Positions 1 through 11,624 are shown, numbered from the stretch's first letter. The stretch is 32,201 bases of DNA from Gemmatimonadaceae bacterium (GCA_036003045.1 DASYSS010000001.1:1-32201); one strand, 5' to 3'. Program-made: numbers and translations. Notes: a model not told the origin generated them from the letters alone.

Positions 1-861
1 AGGCGCTGCAAATCGTCGCCGAATCGCCACCCGACCTGATCCTCCTCGACGTCATGATGCCACAGATCAGTGGCCTCGAGGTGGCGAAGAAGATCAAGGC
101 GAATGTCAGCCTGCCGTTCATTCCGATCATCATGCAGACGGCGCTCGATGCGACCGAGAACAAGGTCGAGGGACTCGAGGCGGGTGCCGACGACTACATC
201 ACCAAGCCGATCGACTTCGCCGAGCTCAAAGCGCGCGTCAACTCGATGCTGCGCATCAAGAGGCTCCAGGCCGAGCTGGAAGACCGCGAGCGCGAGTTGC
301 TCGACGTCAACGAGCAGTTGCTCCACATGAGCCAGACGGACGCGCTCACGGGCCTCGACAACCGGCGGCATCTCGAGCACCGGCTCGAGGAGATGTTCGC
401 GCACGCGCGCCGCTTCAAGGAGCCGGTCGCGTGCGTCATTTGTGATCTGGACCGCTTCAAGGCCGTGAACGACACGTACGGCCACCCGGCCGGCGACGAA
501 GTGCTGCGGCAGCTCGCGCAGATCCTCCGCCGCGAGGCCCGGTCGATCGACCGCGTGGGCCGTTTCGGCGGCGAAGAATTCATGTTCCTGCTGCCCGGCG
601 CCGGCACCGAGGCCGCGGCATTGTTCGCCGAGCGGGTGCGCAAACAGGTCGAGTCGCATACATTCACGTTCAACGGTGGCGGGACGTCGATTCGCCGCAC
701 GGCGAGCTTCGGCGTTTCCGCGTGGCCGCACTCGCACATCGGCTCGCCCGAGGTGCTGGTGCGAACGGCCGACGAGGCGTTGTACGTCGCCAAGGAAACC
801 GGCCGCAACCGTGTCGTGCGGTTCGATAGTGACGCATTCAACGCGCACACCACGCCGGAAG

Positions 862-3754
<2,893 letters not shown>

Positions 3755-3794
3755 CAACGCCTGGCGATTTTTTGGGGGGAGGGGGAAGAGCTCG

Positions 3795-4352
3795 ATGCCA
3801 CAGTCGATCGGTCTGAACGAGAACGCGCTGGTCGCGATCACGCGCGACTCGCTGAACGCGCTCCGCGCCGCCCTGTTTCGCGAGGTCGGTCCGGGCGCCG
3901 CGGCGCTGTTGCAGGAGGCCGGATTCGCGGGTGGACCTGCCCTCTACGCCGCCTTCGGCCGATGGCTGTCGTCCCGCCGCCTCCCCGCCCCCGAGTCCCT
4001 CGCCGCCGAAGACTTCGGGAAACGCGCGTCGGAGTTCTTCCGCGACATCGGCTGGGGATCGGTCACGGTCGGCGAGTTGGCGTCGGTAATGACGCTCGAT
4101 TCGAGCGACTGGGCGGAGGGCGATCCGGATCACCCCCTGGACTTCCCGGGCTGCTACTACACGGCCGGCGCCTTCGCCGAATTCTTCGGGCGCGTGGCGG
4201 GCGAGCCGGTGGCCGTGATGGAAGTCGAGTGCCGCTCCATGGGCGCGGAGCGCTGCCGCTTTCTGGTGGGCGGCACGGACGTCATGCAGCGCGTGTACGA
4301 CGCGATGGGCGAAGGCGTCGCCTACGACGAGGCGGTTTCCGCGGGGATCTGA
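3795..4352 (+). CDS. V4R (4-vinyl reductase) domain protein
   Basis: This encodes 185 residues from ATG 3795, which follows a purine-rich ribosome-binding region (GGGGGAAGAG). The C-terminal half has the V4R signature: a Cys in the motif VECRSMGAERCRFLVGG, preceded by an FPGCYYTAG segment. V4R domains bind small molecules or metal/haem cofactors and occur in phenol-responsive regulators and bacteriochlorophyll biosynthesis proteins. No DNA-binding domain is present. The N-terminal 90 residues are helical and resemble the dimerisation part seen in stand-alone V4R proteins. It lies 40 bp after ligA and ends 3 bp from the convergent phosphoribosyltransferase gene. The ligand is unknown. Confidence 0.8.
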   Translation: MPQSIGLNENALVAITRDSLNALRAALFREVGPGAAALLQEAGFAGGPALYAAFGRWLSSRRLPAPESLAAEDFGKRASEFFRDIGWGSVTVGELASVMTLDSSDWAEGDPDHPLDFPGCYYTAGAFAEFFGRVAGEPVAVMEVECRSMGAERCRFLVGGTDVMQRVYDAMGEGVAYDEAVSAGI

Positions 4353-4355
4353 GGC

Positions 4356-4889
4356 CTAGCCCTCGCTCTTCAGCGCGTCTGCGTAGAGCGGATTCGGGAG
4401 CAGGTCGCCGTCGATGAGGACCTCACGGTCCCACGGCAGGACGATGGTGCTCTCCGTGGCCAAAGCGTGAAAATCCGGCGTGTATGCGCCGGTCTGAAAC
4501 GCCACCGCGGTGCGAACTTCCGCCGCGCCGGCGTTGACCATCGCCGCCACGGCGAGCCGGATCGTGTCGCCCGTGTCGCAGGTCTCGTCGACGATCAATA
4601 CTCGGCGATTCCTGACCGACGATGGCGCCGCGCTCAAGACCGCCGGAGTTTCGCGAACGGACTCGCTCCCGAAACGGCGGCTGACGACCATCGAGTGGAA
4701 CTCGCGTCCCAGGATCGCGGCGATGACCGCCGCGGGGACGACCCCCGCCGTCGCTATCCCGACGACGACCTCGGGGTCGTAGGCGCGCGCCACCTTCAGG
4801 GCGAGCCCGCGAGACAGCTCGCCGAAGAGCGGCCATTCGACCTCGAAGATCCCCTTCGAATGCTCGACCGTGGTGCGACGTGGTGACAT
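4356..4889 (-). CDS. Phosphoribosyltransferase family protein
   Basis: This encodes 177 residues. The PRPP-binding signature VLIVDETCDTGDTIRLA lies at about residues 97-113, preceded by the VVVGIATAGVVPAA loop (41-54) that binds pyrophosphate in type I phosphoribosyltransferases. Length and layout resemble xanthine/guanine-type purine salvage enzymes or the archaeal-type HGPRTase-like proteins, which transfer phosphoribose from PRPP to a base. The substrate cannot be fixed from sequence alone. The gene converges on the V4R gene, with stops 3 bp apart. Upstream it diverges from the TPR gene across about 230 bp. No clear Shine-Dalgarno precedes ATG 4889. Confidence 0.9.
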   Translation of the reverse strand: MSPRRTTVEHSKGIFEVEWPLFGELSRGLALKVARAYDPEVVVGIATAGVVPAAVIAAILGREFHSMVVSRRFGSESVRETPAVLSAAPSSVRNRRVLIVDETCDTGDTIRLAVAAMVNAGAAEVRTAVAFQTGAYTPDFHALATESTIVLPWDREVLIDGDLLPNPLYADALKSEG

Positions 4890-5122
4890 GCAGGTAAGCT
4901 ATCGGCACTCGGAAATGCGTGGAAGAATCACGAGCGAACGATCACGACGGTGTCGACCGTTGCTCAGGCCCTCTCGAACGCATACCTTTGCCGCGAGCCC
5001 AGACAACCTTCTGAATTCGTTCGGGAAGCGCTGTCGGCGCGACGTCGCGCGGCCGTCTTCCCTCCCGCCGTCTCGTATTCCAAACCGCCTCTCGTCCCCT
5101 CCCCCCCCACCCTCAGAGCCGT

Positions 5123-5590
5123 ATGTCCTGGTGGAGCCGCATTGTTGGCGGGAGGTCCGAGTCAGAGGTCAGACCACAGCGTCTTGACTATCTGAGCGAA
5201 GCGATGGCCCTCGAACGACAAGGGGACTACGACGCGGCGCTCACGTCGTACCGCCTCGCGCTGCGCGATCGGCCGAACGACACGAAGATTCTCCAGAACA
5301 TGGCCATCGCGTTCACGAAGACGAATCGGTCCGAGGAGGCGATCCGCTGTTATCGGAGTGCGCTCGAGGTCGCGCCGCATTTGTCCGGAGCGCACTACGG
5401 GTTGGCGTTCCTGCTCCTCAAGCGAGGCGACCAGACCGGCGCTGAAGAGCACCTCGACGCGTTCCTCGCTGCACCGCCGGGCGAACCGGAGGCGGAACGC
5501 TGGATCCACCACGCGCGCGAGACGCTCGAAACACTGCGCGGCGGCGGCAACCCGGCGGAGGACTCCGCCGCCGAGGACGCCGAGACCTAA
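5123..5590 (+). CDS. TPR-repeat protein
   Basis: This encodes 155 residues with about three tetratricopeptide repeats at roughly 20-53, 54-87 and 88-121. The helical signatures GDYDAALTSYRLAL and RSEEAIRCYRSALEVAP are visible, and an acidic tail follows. TPRs form protein-binding scaffolds. ATG 5123 is preferred because a later ATG (5204) would cut into the first repeat. Codons for residues 11-17 are made of repeat-like DNA (5152-5175) shared with an intergenic element near 29.5 kb, so the N-terminal extension may be recent. The stop is 2 bp before the ParA-like gene, implying one transcript. The partner is unknown. Confidence 0.82.
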   Translation: MSWWSRIVGGRSESEVRPQRLDYLSEAMALERQGDYDAALTSYRLALRDRPNDTKILQNMAIAFTKTNRSEEAIRCYRSALEVAPHLSGAHYGLAFLLLKRGDQTGAEEHLDAFLAAPPGEPEAERWIHHARETLETLRGGGNPAEDSAAEDAET

Positions 5591-5592
5591 AC

Positions 5593-6360
5593 GTGGGTCA
5601 AGTCCTCGCAGTCGTCAGCCAAAAAGGGGGAGTCGGCAAGACCACCACGGCAGTGAACCTCGCGACGGCGCTGGCCCGCCGCGGCGTGAAGACGCTGCTC
5701 GTCGACTCCGACCCACAAGGCTCCGTCCGCTACGGCCTCGGCCTCAGCGCGGCGACGACGCGGCTCGGGCTCTCCGACTACTTGGCGGGGACGCACGAGC
5801 TGCATCAGGTCGTTCGGACGACGACGCTGCCGTGGCTGCGCGTCGTGTCGGCCGGGAGCGTCACGGAGTCGGCGTCGCACGACGGCTATCAGCATCAGGT
5901 TGCCGAATCCCCGCGCACTATCGAGCTCTTCGAGCGGGCGCGCGAGCGCGGATACACGATCATCGTCGATACGCCGCCGGGGCTCGGCCCGGTCGTGAAC
6001 CGGGTGCTGGCGTGCAGCCAGCACGTGCTGGTCCCGTTGCAGTGCGAGCCGCTCGCGCTTCAGACGACGACGCAGATCCTGCGTGGAATTCGCGCCTCGC
6101 TGGCCTCGAACCCGACGCTCATGCTCGACGGCATCCTGCTCACGATGGTCGAGTTCGGGAATCCGGCGTCGGAGCGGGTGGCGAAATACGTGCGGGAACA
6201 GCTTCCCGCGGGATTGGTACTGGAGTTGACCGTGCCGCGAAGTCAGGCGTCGGTCGAAGCCTTCGCCGCCGGGCAGCCGGTCGTGCTCCGCTCGCCCGAA
6301 GATCCGGCGGCGCAGGCGTATCGCGCGCTCGCCGCGCTTCTCGTTGGACGGCTCGAGTGA
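5593..6360 (+). CDS. ParA/Soj-family ATPase
   Basis: This encodes 255 residues from GTG 5593. It has the deviant Walker A motif KGGVGKTTT (residues 11-19), with the signature lysine that marks ParA/MinD ATPases. The A-prime motif is LLVDSDPQGS (35-44), and the Walker B-like strand IIVDTPPG lies near residue 123. Family members form ATP-dependent dimers that position chromosomes, plasmids or protein complexes on the nucleoid. No parB or parS-like array is seen nearby, and the neighbours are a TPR gene (2 bp upstream) and a lipoprotein (4 bp downstream). An orphan ParA that positions a protein complex is therefore as likely as chromosome segregation. Confidence 0.93.
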   Translation: MGQVLAVVSQKGGVGKTTTAVNLATALARRGVKTLLVDSDPQGSVRYGLGLSAATTRLGLSDYLAGTHELHQVVRTTTLPWLRVVSAGSVTESASHDGYQHQVAESPRTIELFERARERGYTIIVDTPPGLGPVVNRVLACSQHVLVPLQCEPLALQTTTQILRGIRASLASNPTLMLDGILLTMVEFGNPASERVAKYVREQLPAGLVLELTVPRSQASVEAFAAGQPVVLRSPEDPAAQAYRALAALLVGRLE

Positions 6361-6364
6361 ACCG

Positions 6365-7210
6365 GTGAAATCTCGCCACGCGACAATTTTGCTCATCGCG
6401 TTCGCGGCGCTCGGCGTCGCGTGCCTCGACCTGTCCGCGCCAAAAGGCCCGGCGTCGATCTCGACGATTCAATTGCCGGCCAACTTCGTCGTGCGCGGCG
6501 ACACGATGCGCGACAGCGCGGGAACTCCGGCGCCGCTGGTCGTCAACCAGTTCAACATCAACGGACAGCTGATCGGCGGCACGTCGCCGCAATTCTTCAT
6601 CCTAGATAGCGCGCCCGCCGCCCACTTCGATCCGACGAACGGCGTGCTCGTCGGCGATCACCTTGGCACGGTGACGATCCTCGGACAGGTCGGCGGAATA
6701 CCAGGGATCGCGCCGCTTCAAACGCCGACCATCGTCGTGCCGGTGACCGTGTTGCCGACGCACATCGACGAAGGCACCGGCGCGCTGGACACGATCAAAG
6801 CGCCGCTGACCGGCGCCGGCGACACGACGCTCGCTCTGCCGCTGGGCCAAGGGGCTTCGACGATTCCCGTCCTCGTCCGAGGCGTCGGCGATACGGGCGT
6901 GCAAGGCGTCGTCGTCCATTACGTCATCACACGCACGCTCGCCTCGAACAATCCGGCGCGGCAAGCGGTCTACATCACGGGCGCAAACGGCAAGCTCACT
7001 ACCACCGATACGACGACCGCTCCATCGGGTGGCGCGACCAAGAATCAGCTCAACGTAAAAGCATCGTTGTTGGCCGACGTCGCGATCGCCACGGGACAGA
7101 AAGTCGACAGCGTGATCGTGCAAGCGACCGCATCGTACCGGGGCGTTCCATTGCTTGGATCGCCGGTGACGTTCCTGTTCCACGTCATCGGCGTGATCGG
7201 TTCGCCTTAG
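6365..7210 (+). CDS. Lipoprotein with Ig-like beta-rich exterior domain
   Basis: This encodes 281 residues from GTG 6365, 4 bp after the ParA gene. The N-terminus is a lipoprotein signal: a hydrophobic stretch ending in LGVAC with the lipidated Cys at residue 20. The rest is Thr/Val/Gly-rich and predicted all-beta. Features such as GVLVGDHLGTVTILGQVGG and VVHYVIT resemble the bacterial Ig-like (Big) domains often found in cell-surface proteins. No catalytic motif is visible. An in-frame ATG at 6344 lies inside the ParA gene and would place extra charged residues before the signal, so the GTG is preferred. The function is unknown. Confidence 0.75.
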   Translation: MKSRHATILLIAFAALGVACLDLSAPKGPASISTIQLPANFVVRGDTMRDSAGTPAPLVVNQFNINGQLIGGTSPQFFILDSAPAAHFDPTNGVLVGDHLGTVTILGQVGGIPGIAPLQTPTIVVPVTVLPTHIDEGTGALDTIKAPLTGAGDTTLALPLGQGASTIPVLVRGVGDTGVQGVVVHYVITRTLASNNPARQAVYITGANGKLTTTDTTTAPSGGATKNQLNVKASLLADVAIATGQKVDSVIVQATASYRGVPLLGSPVTFLFHVIGVIGSP

Positions 7211-7224
7211 CGCGCTTAGTCCGG

Positions 7225-7253
7225 TTTCGCGGCATGGCGCTGGTTCGTATACT
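7225..7253 (+). promoter_or_regulatory. Possible sigma70 promoter for the acyl-CoA synthetase gene
   Basis: A good -10 box, TATACT (7248-7253), lies 24 bp before the start codon. The hexamer 17 bp upstream is TTTCGC (7225-7230), a weak -35 match. It is the only such sequence in the 67-bp gap after the lipoprotein gene. Confidence 0.4.
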
Positions 7254-7277
7254 GGATGGTTCGCGCTCCAGCCGAGG

Positions 7278-9125
7278 ATGTCGATGATTTCCACGGGCGG
7301 TCCGCGCAATTCTGCGCCGGGCACTCTCAATCAGCTCTTCTTCAAGGCGTGTGAGCGCCGCAAGCCCGACGCGCTTCAGGTCAAGCGCGACGGGCGTTAC
7401 CAGCCGATCTCGCACGACACGCTCAAGGATCGCGTGCGACGCGCGTCGCTCGGCCTCGAGTTGCTCGGCGTGAGGCCGGGAGACCGCATCGCCATCCTGT
7501 CGACGAATCGGCCGGAGTGGGTGATCGCCGACTTCGCCTGTCTCACGACCGGCGTCGCCGACGTTCCCGTCTATCCGAATCTGCCCGCCGACCAGACCGC
7601 GTACATCCTTCGCGATGCCGGCGCGGTAGCGATTTTCGCGTCGGACGCGGAACAGACGGCCAAGGTGGCGTCGATCCGCGGCGAGTGCCCCGCGCTGCGC
7701 CACGTCATCACGTTCGACGAATCCGCCGGCGGCGACATGACGCTCGCCGCGCTCGAGTCGAAAGGCTCGGCCGGCGATACCGACGCGGCGCGCACCGCGT
7801 ACATGGCGCGCGCGAACGCCGTGCGCCCCGACGATCTGGCGACGATCATCTACACGTCGGGTACGACGGGCGATCCCAAAGGCGTGATGCTGACGCACGA
7901 CAACTTGTACTCGAACACGATCGCCGCGTGCGCCGCGATCCCGAATTCGGGCGACGACACGTGCCTCAGCTTCTTGCCGCTGTCGCACAGCTTCGAGCGA
8001 TTGGGCGGCTATTACGTGATGCTCAATTTCGGCGCGAGCATCGCGTACGCGGAATCGATGGAGACGGTACCGAAGAATCTGGTCGAGGTGCGGCCCACGC
8101 TCGTGCTGTCGGTGCCGCGTCTGTACGAGAAGATGTATGCGCGCGTACTCGAGAACGCCCTCTCCGGCGGCCCGCTCAAGAAGCGGATCTTTTACTGGGC
8201 GCGAAGCGTCGGCGAACGGTGGGCCGACGTGAAGCTCGCGGGCGGCACGCCGGGCGGACTCCTCGGCCTGCGATACGCGCTGGCGCATCGGTTGGTCTTT
8301 TCCAAGCTGCAAGCGCGCACCGGCGGACGGCTCAAGTACTTCGTCTCGGGCGGCGCGCCGCTCGCGCCGGAGATCATCAAATTCTTCTACGCGGCAGGGC
8401 TCGTCATTCTGGAAGGTTACGGCCTCACCGAGACGTCGCCGGTCATCGCGGTGAACACGCCGGCGAACTATCGCATCGGCACCGTCGGCAAACCGTTGCC
8501 CGGCACCGAAGCGACGATCGCGCCCGACGGCGAGCTGCTCGTGCGCGGCCCGCAGATCATGAAGGGCTACTTCAACAAGCCCGCCGCCACCGCCGAGGCG
8601 ATCGACACGGCGGGTTGGTTCCACACGGGCGACATCGGCGAGCTACGCGATGGGTTCATCGCGATCACCGACCGCAAGAAGGACATCATCGTGACCGCAG
8701 GCGGCAAGAACATCTCGCCGCAGCCGATCGAGAACAAGATTCGCACGAACAAGTTCGTGGCCCAAGCCGTGATGATCGGCGACAAACGAAAGTACCCGAT
8801 CGTGCTGATCGTGCCGAACTGGGAGAACCTCGAGAAGTGGGCCAAGGCCGAAGGCGTGGCCTGGGGCCCGCCCGCCGACCTGCTCGAAGCGCCGGCGATC
8901 CGCGAGAAGATGGAGCGCGAGGTACTCGGCGAGATCAAGGGCCTCGCTCACTTCGAGGTCCCCAAGCGCATCGGCCTCCTCGAGCACGACTTCTCGATCG
9001 AGCGCGGCGAGCTCACGCCGACGTTGAAGGTGAAGCGGCGGGTGATCGACAAGACCTACAAGTCGGTCATCGACGCGCTGTACGAAGGCAATCCGAGCGA
9101 ACACGAGCCAGCGCTGGCTAGTTAG
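7278..9125 (+). CDS. Long-chain fatty acid--CoA ligase (AMP-forming)
   Basis: This encodes up to 615 residues. The adenylate-forming superfamily motifs appear in order: the P-loop IIYTSGTTGDPKG at about 190-202; GYGLTETSP near 381; TGDIGEL near 450; and DRKKDIIVTAGGKNISP at about 465-481. The C-terminal catalytic lysine region is GELTPTLKVKR near 583. Size and motifs match FadD15/FAA-type synthetases, which activate fatty acids to acyl-CoA in two steps through acyl-AMP. ATG 7278 is the longest start. ATG 7284, six bases after GAGG (7274-7277), may be the true one. The substrate chain length is inferred from family resemblance. Confidence 0.95.
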   Translation: MSMISTGGPRNSAPGTLNQLFFKACERRKPDALQVKRDGRYQPISHDTLKDRVRRASLGLELLGVRPGDRIAILSTNRPEWVIADFACLTTGVADVPVYPNLPADQTAYILRDAGAVAIFASDAEQTAKVASIRGECPALRHVITFDESAGGDMTLAALESKGSAGDTDAARTAYMARANAVRPDDLATIIYTSGTTGDPKGVMLTHDNLYSNTIAACAAIPNSGDDTCLSFLPLSHSFERLGGYYVMLNFGASIAYAESMETVPKNLVEVRPTLVLSVPRLYEKMYARVLENALSGGPLKKRIFYWARSVGERWADVKLAGGTPGGLLGLRYALAHRLVFSKLQARTGGRLKYFVSGGAPLAPEIIKFFYAAGLVILEGYGLTETSPVIAVNTPANYRIGTVGKPLPGTEATIAPDGELLVRGPQIMKGYFNKPAATAEAIDTAGWFHTGDIGELRDGFIAITDRKKDIIVTAGGKNISPQPIENKIRTNKFVAQAVMIGDKRKYPIVLIVPNWENLEKWAKAEGVAWGPPADLLEAPAIREKMEREVLGEIKGLAHFEVPKRIGLLEHDFSIERGELTPTLKVKRRVIDKTYKSVIDALYEGNPSEHEPALAS

Positions 9126-9227
9126 TTCCGACGGCCGGCATTTACGAACCGGTGCTGCCGCGGATTTCGCGCCGCCGTGGGTGCAGCCGCCCGCGCGCTT
9201 GTCGGCATCTACCAAACGATACTGCTA

Positions 9228-9241
9228 ACGGATTTCGCGGA
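9228..9241. repeat. Left copy of 14-bp inverted repeat flanking the GxxExxY gene
   Basis: ACGGATTTCGCGGA is the exact reverse complement of 9926-9939. Related partial copies lie beside it: CGGATTTCGCG at 9161-9171 and ATTTCGCGGA at 9251-9260. A third perfect copy is at 30131-30144. Confidence 0.8.
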
Positions 9242-9295
9242 GACGGCAGAATTTCGCGGAGCCCGACAGAGAGCGATAAAGATTTGGGAACTGCC

Positions 9296-9739
9296 TCACA
9301 GGAGGTCCGGATGGCAAGCGGTTTCCGCGTCTCCGTCGGAGCGAACTTTTTTGGCACGGGCCGCTTCGCCCTTGGTATGGATCACTCGGTAGAAGTTCGC
9401 CGAACGGCCGAAGTGGAGTAACAGGCCGACCTCGAACTTGGTCGCGCGGAGATAGTTGTAGAGCTGTCTCTTGGCGTCGCGGTGCAAGCGCTCCGTGGAC
9501 TTGATCTCGACCACCACCTTGTCATCGACCACCATGTCGAGTCGTTGATGCGCGATCTCGACTCCGTCGTACAGAACAGCGACGTCTAGCTCGCGTGCGA
9601 CGCCGCGGCCCCGATCGCACAGTTCGCGCTCGAGCGCGGTTGCGTAGATGTGTTCAAGGAAACCGAACCCCAGCTCCCGGTGCACAGCGAAGAACGCGCC
9701 GATCAATGCGTGGGTGACTTCTTCTTCGATCAATCGCAT
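9296..9739 (-). CDS. GxxExxY family protein (PD-(D/E)XK nuclease-like)
   Basis: This encodes 147 residues. The defining motif GFLEHIY (residues 26-32) gives the family its name. A following segment has Asp68 and the pair Glu78-x-Lys80 in VVVEIKS, resembling the PD-(D/E)XK nuclease core. Near-full family length suggests an intact gene. The biological role of GxxExxY proteins is not established. The gene lies alone between same-strand neighbours, flanked on both sides by short repeats in opposite orientation (9161-9260 and 9908-9939), as if it were a small movable cassette of about 0.7 kb. Nuclease activity is only inferred from the fold motif. Confidence 0.88.
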   Translation of the reverse strand: MRLIEEEVTHALIGAFFAVHRELGFGFLEHIYATALERELCDRGRGVARELDVAVLYDGVEIAHQRLDMVVDDKVVVEIKSTERLHRDAKRQLYNYLRATKFEVGLLLHFGRSANFYRVIHTKGEAARAKKVRSDGDAETACHPDLL

Positions 9740-9907
9740 TGCCCACAGTTCACTCGTCGGTGTGCGCGAGCATCATCCATCGATTCTCAGCGCAGCCATT
9801 CGATCGCCGCGAAACGCCCTGAATTCCGCTCTTCCCCGCCACCGAAACGGTGCTCGCAGGGACATCAAGTCGCCGCAGGCAATCCTCTTTCAAATGCAGT
9901 TGTCGTA

Positions 9908-9939
9908 TCCGCGGAATCCGCCCAATCCGCGAAATCCGT
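9908..9939. repeat. Right repeat block flanking the GxxExxY gene
   Basis: Two related units lie 18 bp apart: TCCGCGGAATCCG (9908-9920) and TCCGCGAAATCCGT (9926-9939). The second is the exact inverted partner of 9228-9241. The rest of the 281-bp gap (9740-10020) holds no gene I can support. Confidence 0.78.
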
Positions 9940-10020
9940 AGTCCCTAGACGTAACGGCTCACTTGCCGCAGCCACGCTTGCGAGCCCCAAGCGATCTTCA
10001 TCGCGTCACGCAGGGACCAC

Positions 10021-10956
10021 CTAACGCGCCGCAGCCAGCTCGGACGATTGCTCGATCAAGGCAGGCCACGCGTCGCGCACGCACGGCGTGGCGGGGCGCC
10101 ATTCGCTCAGCTCGCGGAGCTTGCGGTTCGAGATACGCTGAGAGCGAGACCAGAGCTGGGTCGTGCTGCCGCCCAGCATCGTGAGCCAGCTCGGGAGCAT
10201 GTGCGGCGGCTTGGCGCCCACGGCTTTGGCGAGCGACCCCAGCCACTCGGCGCGCGTGATCGGCTCGTCGTCGCAGACGTTGTAGATCCCCGCCGGCAGG
10301 TGGAGCGCCTCGACGACCGCGGCGGCCGCGTCGTCGTGGGACACGGACGAGTAGTACGCGTCCGGCGGCCCGACCAGCGGGCTGATGCCGCGTTTGACCA
10401 TTTGAATCATCTCGGACGTGGCGAACGAATCCGGTCCGTAGAAGTTCGCGAAGCGGAGCACGATCCCGCGGCCGCCGAACTTCGTGAACTGCGCCACCGA
10501 CGCCTCGGCGTCGAGCACCGTCCGGTTGTATCGCGCGGGCGCCACCGTCCAGCGCTCGTCGATCCATTCGTCGTCGTGGTCGGCGTAGATCGGCGCGTAC
10601 GATTCCTGGACGACGCAGTCCGCGCCGGCGAGACGCGCCGCCGTCGCGAGATTCGCGGACCCCGTCCGGCGGATTCGATCGTTTTCGCGCCACGCCCACC
10701 GGAACACCATCGCCGGCATGCTGGCCGGGACGTGCGTCGACAGGTTGACGACGAGATCCGGCTTGCCCATCACGCGCCGGACGCTCGCGGCGTCCATGAG
10801 ATCCATCAGTACCGACTCGGCCCCCATCGCGCGCAGCTTCGCCGCGCCGGTGTCGCTGCGCGTGGCGGCCGTCACCGCGTAGCCGCCCTTCACCAGCGCC
10901 GGCACGACCCGCCGACCGATCACGCCCGTTCCGCCGGCGATGAAAACGCGTAGCAT
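10021..10956 (-). CDS. NAD(P)-binding epimerase/dehydratase-like protein (atypical extended SDR)
   Basis: This encodes 311 residues with a Rossmann nucleotide-binding motif GGTGVIG at residues 8-14 and a VVNLSTHV strand near 69. A substrate-domain region includes RFANFYGP, typical of extended short-chain dehydrogenases and sugar-nucleotide epimerases. The usual catalytic YxxxK is not evident: the Tyr143 candidate is followed by NRTV, so Lys is missing. It may therefore be an atypical SDR that acts as a binding or regulatory protein, or that uses other residues. It is the last gene of a probable four-gene operon, 35 bp after the zinc-ribbon gene. The substrate is unknown. Confidence 0.85.
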   Translation of the reverse strand: MLRVFIAGGTGVIGRRVVPALVKGGYAVTAATRSDTGAAKLRAMGAESVLMDLMDAASVRRVMGKPDLVVNLSTHVPASMPAMVFRWAWRENDRIRRTGSANLATAARLAGADCVVQESYAPIYADHDDEWIDERWTVAPARYNRTVLDAEASVAQFTKFGGRGIVLRFANFYGPDSFATSEMIQMVKRGISPLVGPPDAYYSSVSHDDAAAAVVEALHLPAGIYNVCDDEPITRAEWLGSLAKAVGAKPPHMLPSWLTMLGGSTTQLWSRSQRISNRKLRELSEWRPATPCVRDAWPALIEQSSELAAAR

Positions 10957-10991
10957 GCGTGCGCTGATTTAAAGAATTGTAAGTGAGGACG

Positions 10992-11621
10992 TCAGCGCGG
11001 GACGCGACGGGAGATGGCGATCGGCGCGCCGGCAACGGCGCCCGCATCGAGCTGGGCGACCCACACGTCGGCGTCGCGCGCGAGCTCGCTGAACCCGGCG
11101 GGGAGCTCGGCGCCCGCCGGCGCGAGCAGTCGACCGCCGGTGCGAAGGCTCGTCGTCACCGATGCGGCCATGGCGTCGCCGGCAGCGAGGTCCAGCGCCG
11201 CGGCGTCGGCCCATCCCGCGGCGACCGGCGCGACCGGAGAGCGAACGATCGAAATACCGTCACCACTGGTCACGCCGTGTGGAGGATTGACGAGAAGCAT
11301 TTGGGCGGGTGAGAGGCCGCGCAGCACCGACGCGTGCGCGCCCCAGGAGCCGTGCAGGATCGCCGTCATGCGCGCGTCCGTCAAATCGAGCGCCGCGGCG
11401 AGGCGCAGGGCCTCCGCCGAGCTCGGTGCCTGCGCCGCGGCGGCCGGCGCGTCGCCGAACCACACGACTCCCTCTCGAATGCGGTATTCCGCCGAGCATA
11501 CCGGACAACCCAGAGTCCCCTCGACGACGTCACGTTCGTCGGCGCGGTCGATCGACGCGACGAGCCACGTGTCCTCGTGGACGTTCAAGCAGCGGAGCCG
11601 GTCGATGAGCGGTAGGAACAT
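10992..11621 (-). CDS. Trm112-like zinc-ribbon protein of unknown function
   Basis: This encodes 209 residues. The first 55 resemble a Trm112/UPF0434 module: LRCLNVHEDTWL, then GTLGCPVCSAEYRIREGVVWF. Cys11, Cys39 and Cys42 are visible, but the second Cys of the first knuckle is replaced, so metal binding may be incomplete. The remaining 150 residues have alternating helices and strands that recall a methyltransferase fold lacking the GxGxG SAM-binding loop. No catalytic motif can be assigned. It starts 3 bp after the SDR gene stop, so it is surely co-transcribed and probably translationally coupled. The function is unknown. Confidence 0.72.
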   Translation of the reverse strand: MFLPLIDRLRCLNVHEDTWLVASIDRADERDVVEGTLGCPVCSAEYRIREGVVWFGDAPAAAAQAPSSAEALRLAAALDLTDARMTAILHGSWGAHASVLRGLSPAQMLLVNPPHGVTSGDGISIVRSPVAPVAAGWADAAALDLAAGDAMAASVTTSLRTGGRLLAPAGAELPAGFSELARDADVWVAQLDAGAVAGAPIAISRRVPR

Positions 11622-11624
11622 CCG

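Noticed and set aside
9311-9421. Short plus-strand frame with AGGAGG five bases before its ATG
   Set aside because: It encodes only 36 residues, opposite the C-terminal part of the GxxExxY gene. The Shine-Dalgarno-like word is the reverse of its Asp-Leu-Leu codons.
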